64,000 nt of DNA from RPQJ01 sp963731105 (GTDB lineage: Bacteria; Pseudomonadota; Gammaproteobacteria; Steroidobacterales; Steroidobacteraceae): the NCBI GenBank assembly GCA_963731105.1, contig CAVSUM010000011.1, positions 124,001 through 188,000 of the forward strand, read 5' to 3'. Under the pieces are notes generated by a model, which made no database searches, was not told where the DNA came from, and saw nothing but the letters and a program-made list of their open reading frames with translations. Within the stretch, counting starts at the first letter, position 1. Each line of letters opens with the position of its first letter. Shown here one piece after another: positions 8,812-16,542 of this stretch. A program made the position numbers and the translations under genes.

Positions 8812-9236
8812 GGCGGAGGAGCGGCGTAGGGGCGCGGCAGCGTGGCGAGCAAGGCTTCGGAAATGCCCGCCTCGCGCGCCAGCAGGGTGAGCTGCAGGCA
8901 CATCTCGTAGCTGACCGCTTTGTCGGCTTGCACGACCAGCGTCAATGGCTCCGATGATTTCTTCACCACCGCCTGCAACCGGCGCTTCAAGTCGCCTTCC
9001 CCGATCCACTGGTTCTCGTAGTAAAGCCGCCCGTCGGCGTCGATAGCGACCGAGACGGTCGGCTTATCCGTGCCCGGCAAACCATTGGCCCGGGGAAGTT
9101 GCAGCTCGAGCCGCGCCCCTGGCGTATATACCAGCGACGCCAGCATCATGAAGATCACGAGCAAAAAGAACACGGCCGCAAACGGGGCCGCATCCAATTG
9201 GCTCCGAAGAATGACGGCTTTGCGGGGAAACTTCAT
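8808..9236 (-). CDS. exbD: ExbD/TolR-family proton-channel subunit
   Basis: 142 residues. One N-terminal membrane helix (AAPFAAVFFLLVIFMMLASLVY) is preceded by a short cytoplasmic part; the family's helix normally has a proton-carrying Asp near its start, and here the candidate is the Asp in SQLDAAPFAAVFF. The periplasmic domain follows (LELQLPRANG ... VSVAIDADGRLYYENQWI ... LTLVVQADKAVSYEMCLQLTLLAREAGI), which fits the ExbD fold, including the conserved 'V.ADK...Y'. It overlaps exbB by four bases and the TonB-like gene by four bases, a tightly coupled operon. Confidence 0.88.
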   Translation of the reverse strand: MKFPRKAVILRSQLDAAPFAAVFFLLVIFMMLASLVYTPGARLELQLPRANGLPGTDKPTVSVAIDADGRLYYENQWIGEGDLKRRLQAVVKKSSEPLTLVVQADKAVSYEMCLQLTLLAREAGISEALLATLPRPYAAPPP

Positions 9237-9868
9237 TTCTCTGGCGGGGGCTTCACGCCTTCGGTGACGATGCGCACGATCTCAGTGGCGGAGCGTTCCA
9301 TGTCGAGCACGATGGAATTGACGCGGTTGACCAGGTAGTTGTAGGCAGCGTGGGCGGGAATCGCCACGGCCAGGCCCGCCGCCGCGCAGACCAGGGCCTG
9401 CCAGACTCCGGAGGAAAGCTGGCCGACATGCGCGTTCAATCCCGCTTCCTGCATCCGGCCAAAAGTCTGGATGAAGCCCAGCACGGTGCCCAGCAGCCCA
9501 AGGAGCGGAGCCAGTTGGGTAATCGTTGCGAGCAGATTCAAGTGCTCTTCTAGCCGCGGCACTTCCGTCAGGCCGGCATCCTCCAGCGCTTCGCGCACCC
9601 GCTCCCGCCCGTGGTCCCGATTCAAGATGGCGGTCTTGACCAGCCGTGCGACCGGCCCGGGGGTGGCATCGCAGATGGACAGCGCCTCGACGACGTTATC
9701 GCGCTTGAGGACGGTGCGCACGCCGTTGAGGAATTCGGTCGAGTTAATCTGGGCGCGGTGACAATAGAGAAAGCGCTCGATGAAGACCGCTACGGCCACC
9801 GCGCTGACGAGCAGGAGCAACCAGAGCACCGGCCCGCCGTTGGACAACAATACCGGCAACGTTAGCAT
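9233..9868 (-). CDS. exbB: ExbB/TolQ-family proton-channel subunit
   Basis: 211 residues, first gene of the four-gene minus-strand operon. Three membrane helices: residues about 8-30 (GGPVLWLLLLVSAVAVAVFIERF), about 115-140 (LATITQLAPLLGLLGTVLGFIQTF) and about 150-180 (LSSGVWQALVCAAAGLAVAIPAHAAYNYL). The motifs APLLGLLGTVLG and AL.....GL.VAIP are the family signature. With ExbD it couples the proton gradient to the TonB-like protein. The promoter should lie in 9869-10,044, between this gene and the divergent dUTPase gene. Confidence 0.93.
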   Translation of the reverse strand: MLTLPVLLSNGGPVLWLLLLVSAVAVAVFIERFLYCHRAQINSTEFLNGVRTVLKRDNVVEALSICDATPGPVARLVKTAILNRDHGRERVREALEDAGLTEVPRLEEHLNLLATITQLAPLLGLLGTVLGFIQTFGRMQEAGLNAHVGQLSSGVWQALVCAAAGLAVAIPAHAAYNYLVNRVNSIVLDMERSATEIVRIVTEGVKPPPEK

Positions 9869-10044
9869 GGCTTCCTTTATACTTTCTCAGAGCCGCGGTT
9901 CAAAGGCCAAAGTTTCTCCGGGCGCCGGTCGAAGGCGCGAAACGGGCGGTGGTCCCCTGCCTGGCGTTTATGAGGCACGGTTCTGGGATCCCTTCAGCGT
10001 TGTTTCGCCTTGCTTCTGTCCAGCGCCCGCCGAATCCTCTGCGC

Positions 10045-10425
10045 ATGGAAAAACCAGACCAGTTTCACGAGCTGTTTCGGATGCAGAAGGCCTTGAACGA
10101 GCGCATCGGCGTCCAGATGGAAGGCATGAGCGTCGAGGATAAGACCAAGTGGCTGCTCAACTACTGCCGCGCCATGTCCCAGGAAATCGCTGAATTGACC
10201 GACAGCGTCCCTTGGAAGTGGTGGGCCAAGTATCAGAAGTTCGACGAGCAGAACGCGCGGGTGGAGGTCGTGGACTTGTTCCATTTCCTCATCAGTATGG
10301 CGCAGGTGCTGGGCATGGGCCCGGATGACGTGTTTAATGCGTATATCCAAAAGCACAAAGTTAACTTCAAACGTCAGGAGTCTGGCTACACCGTGAAAGA
10401 CGAGCACGATTCCAAACACATCTGA
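10045..10425 (+). CDS. All-alpha dimeric dUTPase-like nucleotide pyrophosphatase
   Basis: 126 residues from the ATG at 10,045. The pattern LFRMQKALNERIG ... QEIAELTDSVPWKWWAKYQKFDEQNARVEVVDLFHFLISMAQVLGM ... YIQKHKVNFKRQESGY matches the dimeric dUTPase / MazG-like all-alpha family: paired acidic motifs (E..E..D and ExxD) bind magnesium, and VN.RQ.SGY closes the family. It would hydrolyse dUTP to dUMP. The length is close to the short phage and Verrucomicrobia/Firmicutes type. It is followed at 42 bases by hpt, perhaps in one transcript. Confidence 0.82.
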   Translation: MEKPDQFHELFRMQKALNERIGVQMEGMSVEDKTKWLLNYCRAMSQEIAELTDSVPWKWWAKYQKFDEQNARVEVVDLFHFLISMAQVLGMGPDDVFNAYIQKHKVNFKRQESGYTVKDEHDSKHI

Positions 10426-10490
10426 GGTAGCTAAACCTGGCCGCAGGAACAAACCGGCGAGCCAGCGTGGCGCTATTACATCCCAAGCCT

Positions 10491-11141
10491 ATGAGAGCAC
10501 CTGTCCCCAAAGTTTATGCCGAGTCCCGCGTTCACGTTCCCAGCAGCTGGCGCAAGGAGGTCGAGCGCATACTCATCACCGACGACGAAATCGCGCGGCG
10601 CATCCGGAGCATGTCCCGCGGCATTGAGCGCGATTTCGCCGGGCGGGAGATGGTGGTGGTCTCGCTGCTCAACGGGACCGTGATGTTCCTCGCCGATTTG
10701 ATTCGGAACCTTTCCCTCCCGTTGCGGCTGGACTTCATCGGCGTCTCCAGCTACGGCGCCGGCACGGAGTCCGGGGACCTCGTGTTTACCAAGGAACTGC
10801 GGCTGGACGTGCGCGGCCGTGATGTGCTCCTGGTGGATGACATTCTCGACACGGGCAAAACCCTCTACCGTGTGCTCGCCAAGCTGCGCGCGCTCAAGCC
10901 GCGCCGGATCAAGACGTGCGTTCTGCTGAACAAAGCGGCGCGGCGCGTGGAAGCCGTGGAGGCGGACTACGTCGGCTTCGAAATCCCCGACTTCTTTGTC
11001 GTGGGCTACGGCCTGGACTTCGCGGAGCGCTATCGCAATCTGCCGTTCGTCGGGGTGTTGCATCCGCACGTTTACAAGCAGGTCAGCGAACAGGCCAAAC
11101 CCGCCAGCCCGAAGCGGTCAGGGGTGCGGCGCCGCGGTTGA
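10491..11141 (+). CDS. hpt: Hypoxanthine phosphoribosyltransferase
   Basis: 216 residues from the ATG at 10,491; a GTG at 10,467 would add 8. Joins hypoxanthine or guanine to PRPP. The start of the fold is RILITDDEIARRIRSMSRGIERDF; the flexible loop is VSSYGAGTESG; the PRPP-binding motif is VLLVDDILDTGKTL; VGFEIPDFFVVGYGLDFAERYRNLPFVGVL is the family C-terminus. About 30 residues longer than the E. coli enzyme through a lysine/arginine-rich tail (PKRSGVRRRG). Confidence 0.93.
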   Translation: MRAPVPKVYAESRVHVPSSWRKEVERILITDDEIARRIRSMSRGIERDFAGREMVVVSLLNGTVMFLADLIRNLSLPLRLDFIGVSSYGAGTESGDLVFTKELRLDVRGRDVLLVDDILDTGKTLYRVLAKLRALKPRRIKTCVLLNKAARRVEAVEADYVGFEIPDFFVVGYGLDFAERYRNLPFVGVLHPHVYKQVSEQAKPASPKRSGVRRRG

Positions 11142-11170
11142 TGGCCGACTCCTGCCCTGGAGGTTAATCC

Positions 11171-11419
11171 ATGATGCGCGTCACGGTTTGCTTCTATTCT
11201 TATTTCAAAGACCTGACCGGCTGCGCGAGTGCCACTGAAGATCTGCCCGGCGGCAGCACGCTCGACGACCTCTTCAAAGCCCTCGTTGTCCGTTTCCCCA
11301 AACTAGGCGCGATGCAGAAAGCGACGTTGATGGCCGTCGGGGTCGATTACCAGAACCGCACCTACGTTTTAAGTGAAGGCGACAAGGTCTCGCTGTTCCC
11401 GCCGGTGCAGGGCGGATAG
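11171..11419 (+). CDS. moaD: Molybdopterin synthase small subunit
   Basis: 82 residues ending in the required Gly-Gly (FPPVQGG), which is thiocarboxylated and donates sulfur to precursor Z. A GGAGG at 11,159-11,163 lies seven bases before the ATG at 11,171 and decides that start over the ATG at 11,174. Ubiquitin-like fold pattern: VCFYSYFKDLTG ... L..LF..LV.RFP ... V.YQNRTYVLSEGDKVSLFPPV. Twelve bases before moaE, so the two subunits are co-transcribed. Confidence 0.92.
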   Translation: MMRVTVCFYSYFKDLTGCASATEDLPGGSTLDDLFKALVVRFPKLGAMQKATLMAVGVDYQNRTYVLSEGDKVSLFPPVQGG

Positions 11420-11431
11420 TCGGATTGCGGT

Positions 11432-11830
11432 ATGAAGCGGCAAGTAACCATCACCCCCGAGCCGATCAATGAATCCGCGCTGATCGCGCAGCGGGTGACG
11501 TCGCCCGGCATGGGGGCGGTGGTCTGCTTCCTGGGAGTCGTGCGCGGGACCGAAGGGAATGCGAACATCCGCGCCCTTGAATACGAAGTGTTCCAGAGCA
11601 TGGTGGAGCATCAGATCAGCCTGCTGCTTGACGAGGTGGCCACGCGCTGGCCGGTTGAATCCGTGCGCCTGGTTCACCGCGTTGGCCTGGTGAAAGTAAA
11701 TGAGCCTTCCCTGTGGGTTGAAGTCGTTGCCCCGCACCGGGGCGAAGCTTTCGCCGCCTGCCAATGGCTCATTGACGGACTAAAGCGGGTGGCCCCCATC
11801 TGGAAAAAGGCAGTAACAGAAACTCCCTGA
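11432..11830 (+). CDS. moaE: Molybdopterin synthase large subunit
   Basis: 132 residues. The pattern GAVVCFLGVVRGTEGN ... LEYEVFQSMVEHQ ... V.LVHRVGLVKVNEPSLWVEVVAPHRGEAFAACQWLIDGLKRVAPIWKK is diagnostic for MoaE; the Lys in KRVAPIWKKA contributes to the active site. With MoaD it makes molybdopterin. No other molybdenum cofactor genes are in this window. Confidence 0.94.
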   Translation: MKRQVTITPEPINESALIAQRVTSPGMGAVVCFLGVVRGTEGNANIRALEYEVFQSMVEHQISLLLDEVATRWPVESVRLVHRVGLVKVNEPSLWVEVVAPHRGEAFAACQWLIDGLKRVAPIWKKAVTETP

Positions 11831-11883
11831 TGGGTCTTGCCTCCCCTCTCCCCTTCGGCCTTCGGATTTCGGACTTCAGTCTT

Positions 11884-11902
11884 CCCTCCCGCCGAGGGAG
11901 GG
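11884..11902. terminator. Strong GC hairpin between moaE and tRNA-Val
   Basis: A perfect 7-bp stem CCCTCCC / GGGAGGG with loop GCCGA lies between the converging ends of moaE and the tRNA gene. No T-run follows on either strand, so termination is plausible rather than shown. Confidence 0.45.
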
Positions 11903-11903
11903 C

Positions 11904-11979
11904 TGGTGGGCGCTGAGGGATTCGAACCCACGACCTACTCGGTGTAAACGAGACGCGCTAACCACTGCGCCAAGCGCCC
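11904..11979 (-). tRNA. tRNA-Val (anticodon UAC)
   Basis: 76 nt on the minus strand with encoded CCA (11,904-11,906). The acceptor stem GGGCGCT/AGCGCCC is perfect, the D-arm is GCGC/GCGC, the anticodon loop TTTACAC carries TAC, and the T-loop is TTCGAAT with a five-base stem that has one mismatch. The anticodon stem also has a terminal T-T mismatch. The tyrosine recombinase gene starts 89 bases from its 5' end. Confidence 0.9.
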
Positions 11980-12031
11980 AAACCACTTATTTGCAGTCAC
12001 TTACTGAGGTTTCCGCAAATGCAAAAAGTTG

Positions 12032-12072
12032 TTGACTACCCCGTTTGACTACCCTTATACTCTTGGTATGAT
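12032..12072 (+). promoter_or_regulatory. Overlapping promoters and TTGACTACCC repeats in front of the recombinase
   Basis: TTGACTACCC occurs at 12,032 and 12,045 (13 bp apart) and again at 12,110 inside the gene. TTGACT at 12,032 is 18 bp from TATACT at 12,056; TTGACT at 12,045 is 16 bp from TATGAT at 12,067. If the first is used, transcription starts close to the ATG at 12,068, which has no Shine-Dalgarno sequence, so the message may be leaderless. The repeats could also be arm-type binding sites of the recombinase. Confidence 0.45.
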
Positions 12073-13240
12073 GATTGAAGCACAAGAATTGACGGGCGGG
12101 GGGCAAGAATTGACTACCCTGCAAGAGACGGGCAAGCAACCCTATCGCACTAGGGCGTTGCTGGTCAAAATTCCGAATTTTCCATGTCTTTACAGGCATA
12201 AAGTCAACGGGGGTTACTATGCCATAAAAAAAGTTGAGGGTAAACAGAAAACCCATGCTTTCGGTACTACAGACCGCAAGATTGCAGAGCGCAAGTTGCG
12301 TGTGTGGCTTGGCAACCTCGACAAGATTGACACAGAGGCGAGCAAGACAACCCTTGCCGGGTTGCTCGATAAGTTTATTGCGGGGCGCAAAGGCATGGCC
12401 CCCAAAACTCAGCAAACCGAGGAAAGCGTTATTAAGGCATTCAAGGCCGATTGGGGGTATGGGCTGGATATTTGCGTTTCCGATATTCGCCCGTCAATGG
12501 TGGATGAATGGCTTGCCGCACAAGAGCCAGACCTTATGAACAGCAGTTATAACCGTTATGCCTTGTTCATTAAGCAACTGTTTGAAGTGGCGATGCGCGA
12601 CAAGATGATTGCAGAAGCCCCCACGCTTCAAAAGTCTTGGAAAGACCCAAAGAAAACCGCTCGCAAGCGTATTGTGCCAACCGATGAACAATTCCGCGCA
12701 ATCGTCGCAAGTATCAGGGCAGAGACTCAGAACATACACGCCGCTGAATCGGCTAATTTCATTGAATTCATTGGCTTGGCGGGATTGGGGCAAGCCGAGA
12801 TTGGCGCGTTGACGTGGGGGGATATTGATTGGAACAAGGCCCCGCTTGGCGAGTTGTCTTGCCGTCGAAAGAAAACCGGGGCGCGGTTCTACCCGCCGAT
12901 TTACCCTGAGTTAAAACCCTTGCTCGAAAAGATGTATGCCGCCGCTCACAAGAACGGCTGTCCCCCGTCGCCAGCAACACACCTATTCACCATTAAGGAC
13001 GCTCGCAAGGCTCTGGCCAATGCCTGCAAGCGGTTGACGTTTCCCCCGTTCTATCAGAGAAGTATCCGCGCATACCGGATTAGGACACTTTGGCAGAAAA
13101 AGCTCGACATTAAGCTTATCGCCAAGTGGCAGGGGCACAACGACGGGGGCAAGCTGATTCTAAACACATACACAGAGGTTTTCGGGGCTAATGATAATGA
13201 TTATGTTGCGTCTGAGCTTGCCAAGTTGAGCGTCATTTGA
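12068..13240 (+). CDS. Tyrosine recombinase / integrase with altered catalytic boxes
   Basis: 390 residues from the ATG at 12,068. The N-terminal arm and SAM-like core-binding domain (about 65-200, TLAGLLDKFIAGRKGMAPKT) are followed by the catalytic domain. The nucleophile Tyr is in LILNTYTEV (about residue 368) and the WQGH His is at about 357. Box I reads GLGQAEIGALTWGDID (about 239-254), where the usual G-L-R-x-x-E has Gly in place of the catalytic Arg; box II reads RAYR, where the usual His is Arg. I recall related Verrucomicrobia proteins with GLGQAE, so this may be a distinct subfamily rather than a dead enzyme. It sits beside tRNA-Val, a typical integration site, but on the 5' side of the tRNA, and I found no matching att repeat. 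GC and codon use are lower than in neighbours, as expected for a transferred gene. Confidence 0.8.
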   Translation: MMIEAQELTGGGQELTTLQETGKQPYRTRALLVKIPNFPCLYRHKVNGGYYAIKKVEGKQKTHAFGTTDRKIAERKLRVWLGNLDKIDTEASKTTLAGLLDKFIAGRKGMAPKTQQTEESVIKAFKADWGYGLDICVSDIRPSMVDEWLAAQEPDLMNSSYNRYALFIKQLFEVAMRDKMIAEAPTLQKSWKDPKKTARKRIVPTDEQFRAIVASIRAETQNIHAAESANFIEFIGLAGLGQAEIGALTWGDIDWNKAPLGELSCRRKKTGARFYPPIYPELKPLLEKMYAAAHKNGCPPSPATHLFTIKDARKALANACKRLTFPPFYQRSIRAYRIRTLWQKKLDIKLIAKWQGHNDGGKLILNTYTEVFGANDNDYVASELAKLSVI

Positions 13241-13273
13241 GCAAAGGCTGTTCCGCTTTACGGCAATCTGGGA

Positions 13274-13328
13274 GAGTATTATCGTGATAATTTGAGAGAA
13301 GCGGGCAGAGGTTATCGCGATGATCTGG
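13274..13328. repeat. Two related short palindromes
   Basis: ATTATCGTGATAAT (13,277-13,290) and TTATCGCGATGA (about 13,313-13,324) are similar inverted repeats; each is followed by a TTTGAGAGA/TCTGGGAGC-type word, and a TCTGGGAGA also precedes the first. The set lies just beyond the 3' end of the transposition-module remnant and could be its terminal binding sites. Confidence 0.4.
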
Positions 13329-13369
13329 GAGCGAGTTGAGCCGAGAGCAGCGTGAAGCCGAGGCTACCG

Positions 13370-13777
13370 TCAGATTTGTCCTTGGCAGAGCTTTTTCTTG
13401 AGGTCTTGAAGCTGAAGTAAGGCGCGTTGGCGACCGCGTTCTTGTTCTGCCGGAGAGTAGGTCGGCGCGAGTGGGACTAGAGCCTTGGGTTCTGGGCTGA
13501 GCCGAACTCGGCTGATGTTGAGGTCCTCCTCGAAGCGGTCCAGTTGGAGGAGGTTGGATAGTTTTAGGGCGCCGACGTTACGGCGGGTGTGGCGGATTTC
13601 CTTTTGAAGGTAGCGCACTACTTGGCACAGGTCGGCCAGGGTCAAGCTGGCGCGGAGGAACTCAAACCAAAGTCGCTCCCGGTCAAATCCCAGGGAGAGG
13701 TTTTGCCCGGTGAGGCGGCAATAGGTTTGGTGCAGTTGCTCCAACTGCGCCGGTAGCGATGAAGCCGGCCCGTTCAT
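13370..13777 (-). CDS. Small protein of a transposition module
   Basis: 135 residues, predicted mostly helical (LEQLHQTYCRLTGQ, WFEFLRASLTLADLCQVVRYLQKEIRHTRRN), with a basic, Gln-rich C-terminus. Its ATG overlaps the stop of the ATPase remnant upstream (ATGA), so the two were one operon. In other Verrucomicrobia I recall the same order: Mu/Tn552-like transposase, ATPase, small protein. It may be an accessory for target or end binding; no motif shows it. It appears intact although its partner is truncated. Confidence 0.55.
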   Translation of the reverse strand: MNGPASSLPAQLEQLHQTYCRLTGQNLSLGFDRERLWFEFLRASLTLADLCQVVRYLQKEIRHTRRNVGALKLSNLLQLDRFEEDLNISRVRLSPEPKALVPLAPTYSPAEQERGRQRALLQLQDLKKKLCQGQI

Positions 13778-13995
13778 TTGGCCAGTTGGGCGACCCAGGG
13801 CAGGAGTTCCAAGGCGCGCTGCACGTGGGTGGCGGTGATGGCCCGGGAGTCCTGCGCGGCGGCTTCCTCCAGGGCTCTTTGGGCCTGTGATTCAAGAGTC
13901 AAGGCAGGCCGTTGCCAGCTTGGAGGAGCAACTGCAAAGCCGCCGTCTCGAAGGGGTTGGCGTGGATGCCGACTTCCTCAAGGCGTGCCTGGACA
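13774..13995 (-). pseudogene. C-terminal remnant of a TniB/ExeA-like AAA ATPase
   Basis: Two adjoining minus-strand frames join as GYVQARLEEVGIHANPF ... LLLQAGNGLP and then ALTLESQAQRALEEAA ... ITATHVQRALELLPWVAQLAK, with a frame change near 13,905. This matches the C-terminal lid helices of transposition helper ATPases ('Y....L...G......F...A...L...S.GNPR.I..L...AL..A......I....V..A'). The Walker A and B parts are missing because the sequence stops at 13,995, where an unrelated gene fragment begins. It is therefore a 5'-truncated and frameshifted remnant. Confidence 0.6.
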
Positions 13996-14079
13996 TAGCC
14001 TCCTCGCCGTTTGGCGCGAGGAACGGGGCGGTGGCGGTTCCTGGCCTGGCAGTCGTGCCGTATTCTCCAGCCCGTGCGC
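13996..14079 (+). pseudogene. 84-bp fragment of the DUF4440-hydrolase gene found at 25,835
   Basis: This stretch equals 26,206-26,290 except for one missing base and one substitution. There it codes for the end of the SnoaL/DUF4440-like domain (LLAVWREEQGRWRFLAWQSC); here the missing base breaks the frame. It abuts the ATPase remnant on one side and unrecognised sequence on the other, so it marks a recombination or deletion scar. Confidence 0.75.
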
Positions 14080-14198
14080 TGAAAGAACTCCCGCCGCCGC
14101 AAGACCAGTCACCAACTGCGAAACGGTCCTGGCACCATTAACAAACTCCCATTTGCCCTCGGCACCGCGGTCGGTCGGGCAGTTGCCATAGCCGAGGG

Positions 14199-15551
14199 CT
14201 AAGGAATCGACTTGAGCCCTGGACGCCCGACCGCCTTCATGTTGTCGTTGTGCCGCAAGTGGCGATCCGCAAAATTCAAGTACTGCTCCCAATCATAGTC
14301 CGTGACACCGTGTATGCCGGTGCGGATATGATAACCGATGGTGTCGCCTACCGGATGATTGACTTGCGGCATCTCGTTCACACCTAGCCCGCGCTGGCCA
14401 AACAAGCGGTAGACCGATTCGGCGTTCTTCGCGGACAGAAACTCGCCCCGCGGATCCGCCCACAGATCCTGCTCCGCGCTGCCAACATAGACCGGCCGCG
14501 GTGCCACCATCGCGATCAGCTCATGCTGGTCCACCGGCAGTTGGTTCTCCTTCAGGTTGTACTTCTTGAAATTCGTGCAGAACCAGTAGGGGTAAGACGT
14601 GTTGATGCGCTGGACCGTCTCGCCGAACATCCGCCTGCTCAGCGCGGCGCCTCCGCAGCCTGAGTCGTTGGAGATCACTACGGCGAAGCGCTCATCCTGC
14701 GCACCGGCCCAGAGCGCCGCTTTGCCAAGCCGCGAATGTCCAATGACCGCGACGCCTTTTGCGTCAATGTCCTTGTCGGTTTCCAGATAATCCAGCGCGC
14801 GGCTCAGCCCCCAGGCCCAGGCCCCGATTGCCCCCCAGTCGTCGGGCGCAAAGACCGTGTTCGTCCCGTCCTTGCTGAGAGCGGCTCGCACCCCTTGCGT
14901 CCAGCCGCGCACGACATCGGGTTCGACATCGCCGTAGTAGACCGTCGCGAGCGCGTAGCCGCGGCGCAGGATCATTTCCACCGGCCAGCGGCTCGATGAC
15001 TTGCCGCGCGATTGTTCGGTGGCGCGGTGATTAACGACGCTCGTCCCGGGTGATGGGCGCATCCACCGGTCGGAAAGCTTGATTTGAGGGTCTGCATGGA
15101 TGGTCTGGTTGCCGCCGAAGTTCAGGCCGAGGAACAGCGGCACGGGCTTTTTCGCGCCGTTGGGTTGGTAAATCAAAAGCTCCATCTTCGGACCATCACT
15201 CTTTCCGGTGAAATAAACCGCCACTTCCTTGCGTGTCGCAGTGCCTCCGAGCGCGTCGGGTGCAAGCGAAGTGACCACGAACGTCATTTGGGGGGGGCGA
15301 CCGGGTGCATGCCCATAAACATGTGTTTGGAATAGCTCCAGTAGTTCGGGTCGCCGGCTGGCCTGCCACATTTTAACGTCCGTGACCGGGCGGCCATCCG
15401 CCATAACCAACGGGTTAGGAAGTGAGTATTGGGGGACCTTGGATTCGTCGTAGTTCGGAGTGAACGTTGCGGCGCTCGCAGCAAAGGTCAAAAGAGCCCA
15501 CACGCCCCCAAGGCGGCGGGCAGCCTCGCAGGTGTTAGAGTTTCGTATCAT
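14199..15551 (-). CDS. Secreted glucuronoyl methylesterase, CE15 family
   Basis: 450 residues with a signal peptide (LGGVWALLTFAASAATF). The CE15 nucleophile motif G-x-S-R-x-G-K is present as GHSRLGKAALW, the catalytic His lies in the C-terminal QVNHPVGDTIGYHIRTGIHG, and MVAPRPVYVGSAEQDLWADP is the strand before it; DDWGAIGAWAWGLSRALDYL and SNDSGCGGAALSRRMFGE are further family signatures. CE15 enzymes cleave the ester between 4-O-methyl-glucuronic acid of xylan and lignin alcohols. Export to periplasm or outside is likely. Its orientation is opposite to the pectin locus, the same as the DUF1080 gene upstream (177 bp gap). Confidence 0.92.
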   Translation of the reverse strand: MIRNSNTCEAARRLGGVWALLTFAASAATFTPNYDESKVPQYSLPNPLVMADGRPVTDVKMWQASRRPELLELFQTHVYGHAPGRPPQMTFVVTSLAPDALGGTATRKEVAVYFTGKSDGPKMELLIYQPNGAKKPVPLFLGLNFGGNQTIHADPQIKLSDRWMRPSPGTSVVNHRATEQSRGKSSSRWPVEMILRRGYALATVYYGDVEPDVVRGWTQGVRAALSKDGTNTVFAPDDWGAIGAWAWGLSRALDYLETDKDIDAKGVAVIGHSRLGKAALWAGAQDERFAVVISNDSGCGGAALSRRMFGETVQRINTSYPYWFCTNFKKYNLKENQLPVDQHELIAMVAPRPVYVGSAEQDLWADPRGEFLSAKNAESVYRLFGQRGLGVNEMPQVNHPVGDTIGYHIRTGIHGVTDYDWEQYLNFADRHLRHNDNMKAVGRPGLKSIP

Positions 15552-15727
15552 GATCTTTGGAAATAGCCATCAGGACCTGCACGTCGATGAGTGGCTGCTC
15601 GCTGCTGAGTTCGTGACAGGGCCGGCAACAGCATCGCCCAGAATCGCCATGATGGCGAGGACGCTTCCGCGCGATGGCCCAGGTATCCGAGGGCATTCGA
15701 CCGTCCGTCCGATTCGCGGCCTCGCTT

Positions 15728-16434
15728 CTACGGTAACTCGCGGATTTTGAGATTGCGAAAGCTGGCCGCGTCGTGATGGTCCGTCAGCAGGATATGGCCT
15801 CTGACCTTGCAGCCAAACTCTTTCACATCCTTAAACTTACTTTTCGCCACGGCATTCAACACCGACGGACTGCCGAGTTCGTATTCCAACACTTTTTCGC
15901 CGTTAAGCCAGTGTTCAACATCGTTGCCTTTGACAAGCACCCGCGAATGATTGGTTTCTGGCGCAAGCTTCGTGGGTGCTTTGACTGTAGGCGGCAGCAC
16001 ATCATAAAAGGACGCTGCTTTTGCTTCGGGGGGACGCGCACACGATCGTCGAGCATCTGGTACTCGTGCCCAATGGCCCCTCGCTCCTCCAGGAGCATGT
16101 ACTTGATACCATTGTTGGCATTGGTCGGGATGCGCCATTCCCAGCTCAGTTCAAAATCGCTGAATTCCTCGAGGGTGATTATGTTTCCACCGGCTTGCCC
16201 GGCCACCTTGTTCAACCACCCGTCCGCTATGGTCCAGCCGTTCGTGGGAAACGTGGGCTTCCCAAGGCCTCGCCAGTCGGTGGTGGTCTTGCCGTCGAAG
16301 AGCAGTTTCCACCCCGCGTCCTTTTCTTCCGAGGTGAGAGTGTTGGGAGTTGGTTCACCCGGTATGGCGGACGATCCTAATTGACTGGCCAAGAGGAGAG
16401 CCAGGGCTAAGCGCCCCCAGATCGGATTTTGCAT
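15728..16434 (-). CDS. DUF1080 (3-keto-disaccharide hydrolase-like) protein with a frameshift
   Basis: From the ATG at 16,434: signal peptide (LALALLLASQLGSSAIP), then EEKDAGWKLLFDGKTTTDWRG, FPTNGWTIADGWL, FELSWEWRIPTNANNGIKYML and GHEYQMLDD, the classic DUF1080 concanavalin-like pattern. The frame then changes at a run of six G on the plus strand (16,028-16,033); one more G restores PPEAKAASFYDVLPP ... KGNDVEHWLNGEKVLEYELG ... GHILLTDHHDAASFRNLKIREL to the stop at 15,728. A 1-base homopolymer error or a recent mutation would explain it. The family includes glycoside-type hydrolases acting on 3-keto sugars. A perfect 7-bp inverted repeat (16,435-16,450) touches the start codon, where a Shine-Dalgarno sequence would be. 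Confidence 0.85.
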
Positions 16435-16509
16435 GTGCGTCCAGACGCACAAAGCCCCTATGAGGTTACAGCGATGTAAGGTCGCTTACCAGTCTGGCGT
16501 AGGGGTGGT

Positions 16510-16518
16510 GTTGTTCTG
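16510..16518 (+). repeat. Target-site duplication, left copy
   Basis: GTTGTTCTG directly before the left inverted repeat of the insertion sequence; the same nine bases follow the right end at 17,952-17,960. Confidence 0.9.
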
Positions 16519-16542
16519 GGGTATGATTGAAAGAGGGTGAGG

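Noticed and set aside
11904..13240. Complete genomic island with att repeats at tRNA-Val
   Set aside because: The recombinase is on the 5' side of the tRNA and I found no copy of the tRNA 3' or anticodon segment elsewhere in the window.
14080..14198. Sequence reading GAEGKWEFVNGARTVSQLVTG on the minus strand
   Set aside because: Short, with no start and no recognised relative; may be a relic but evidence is lacking.
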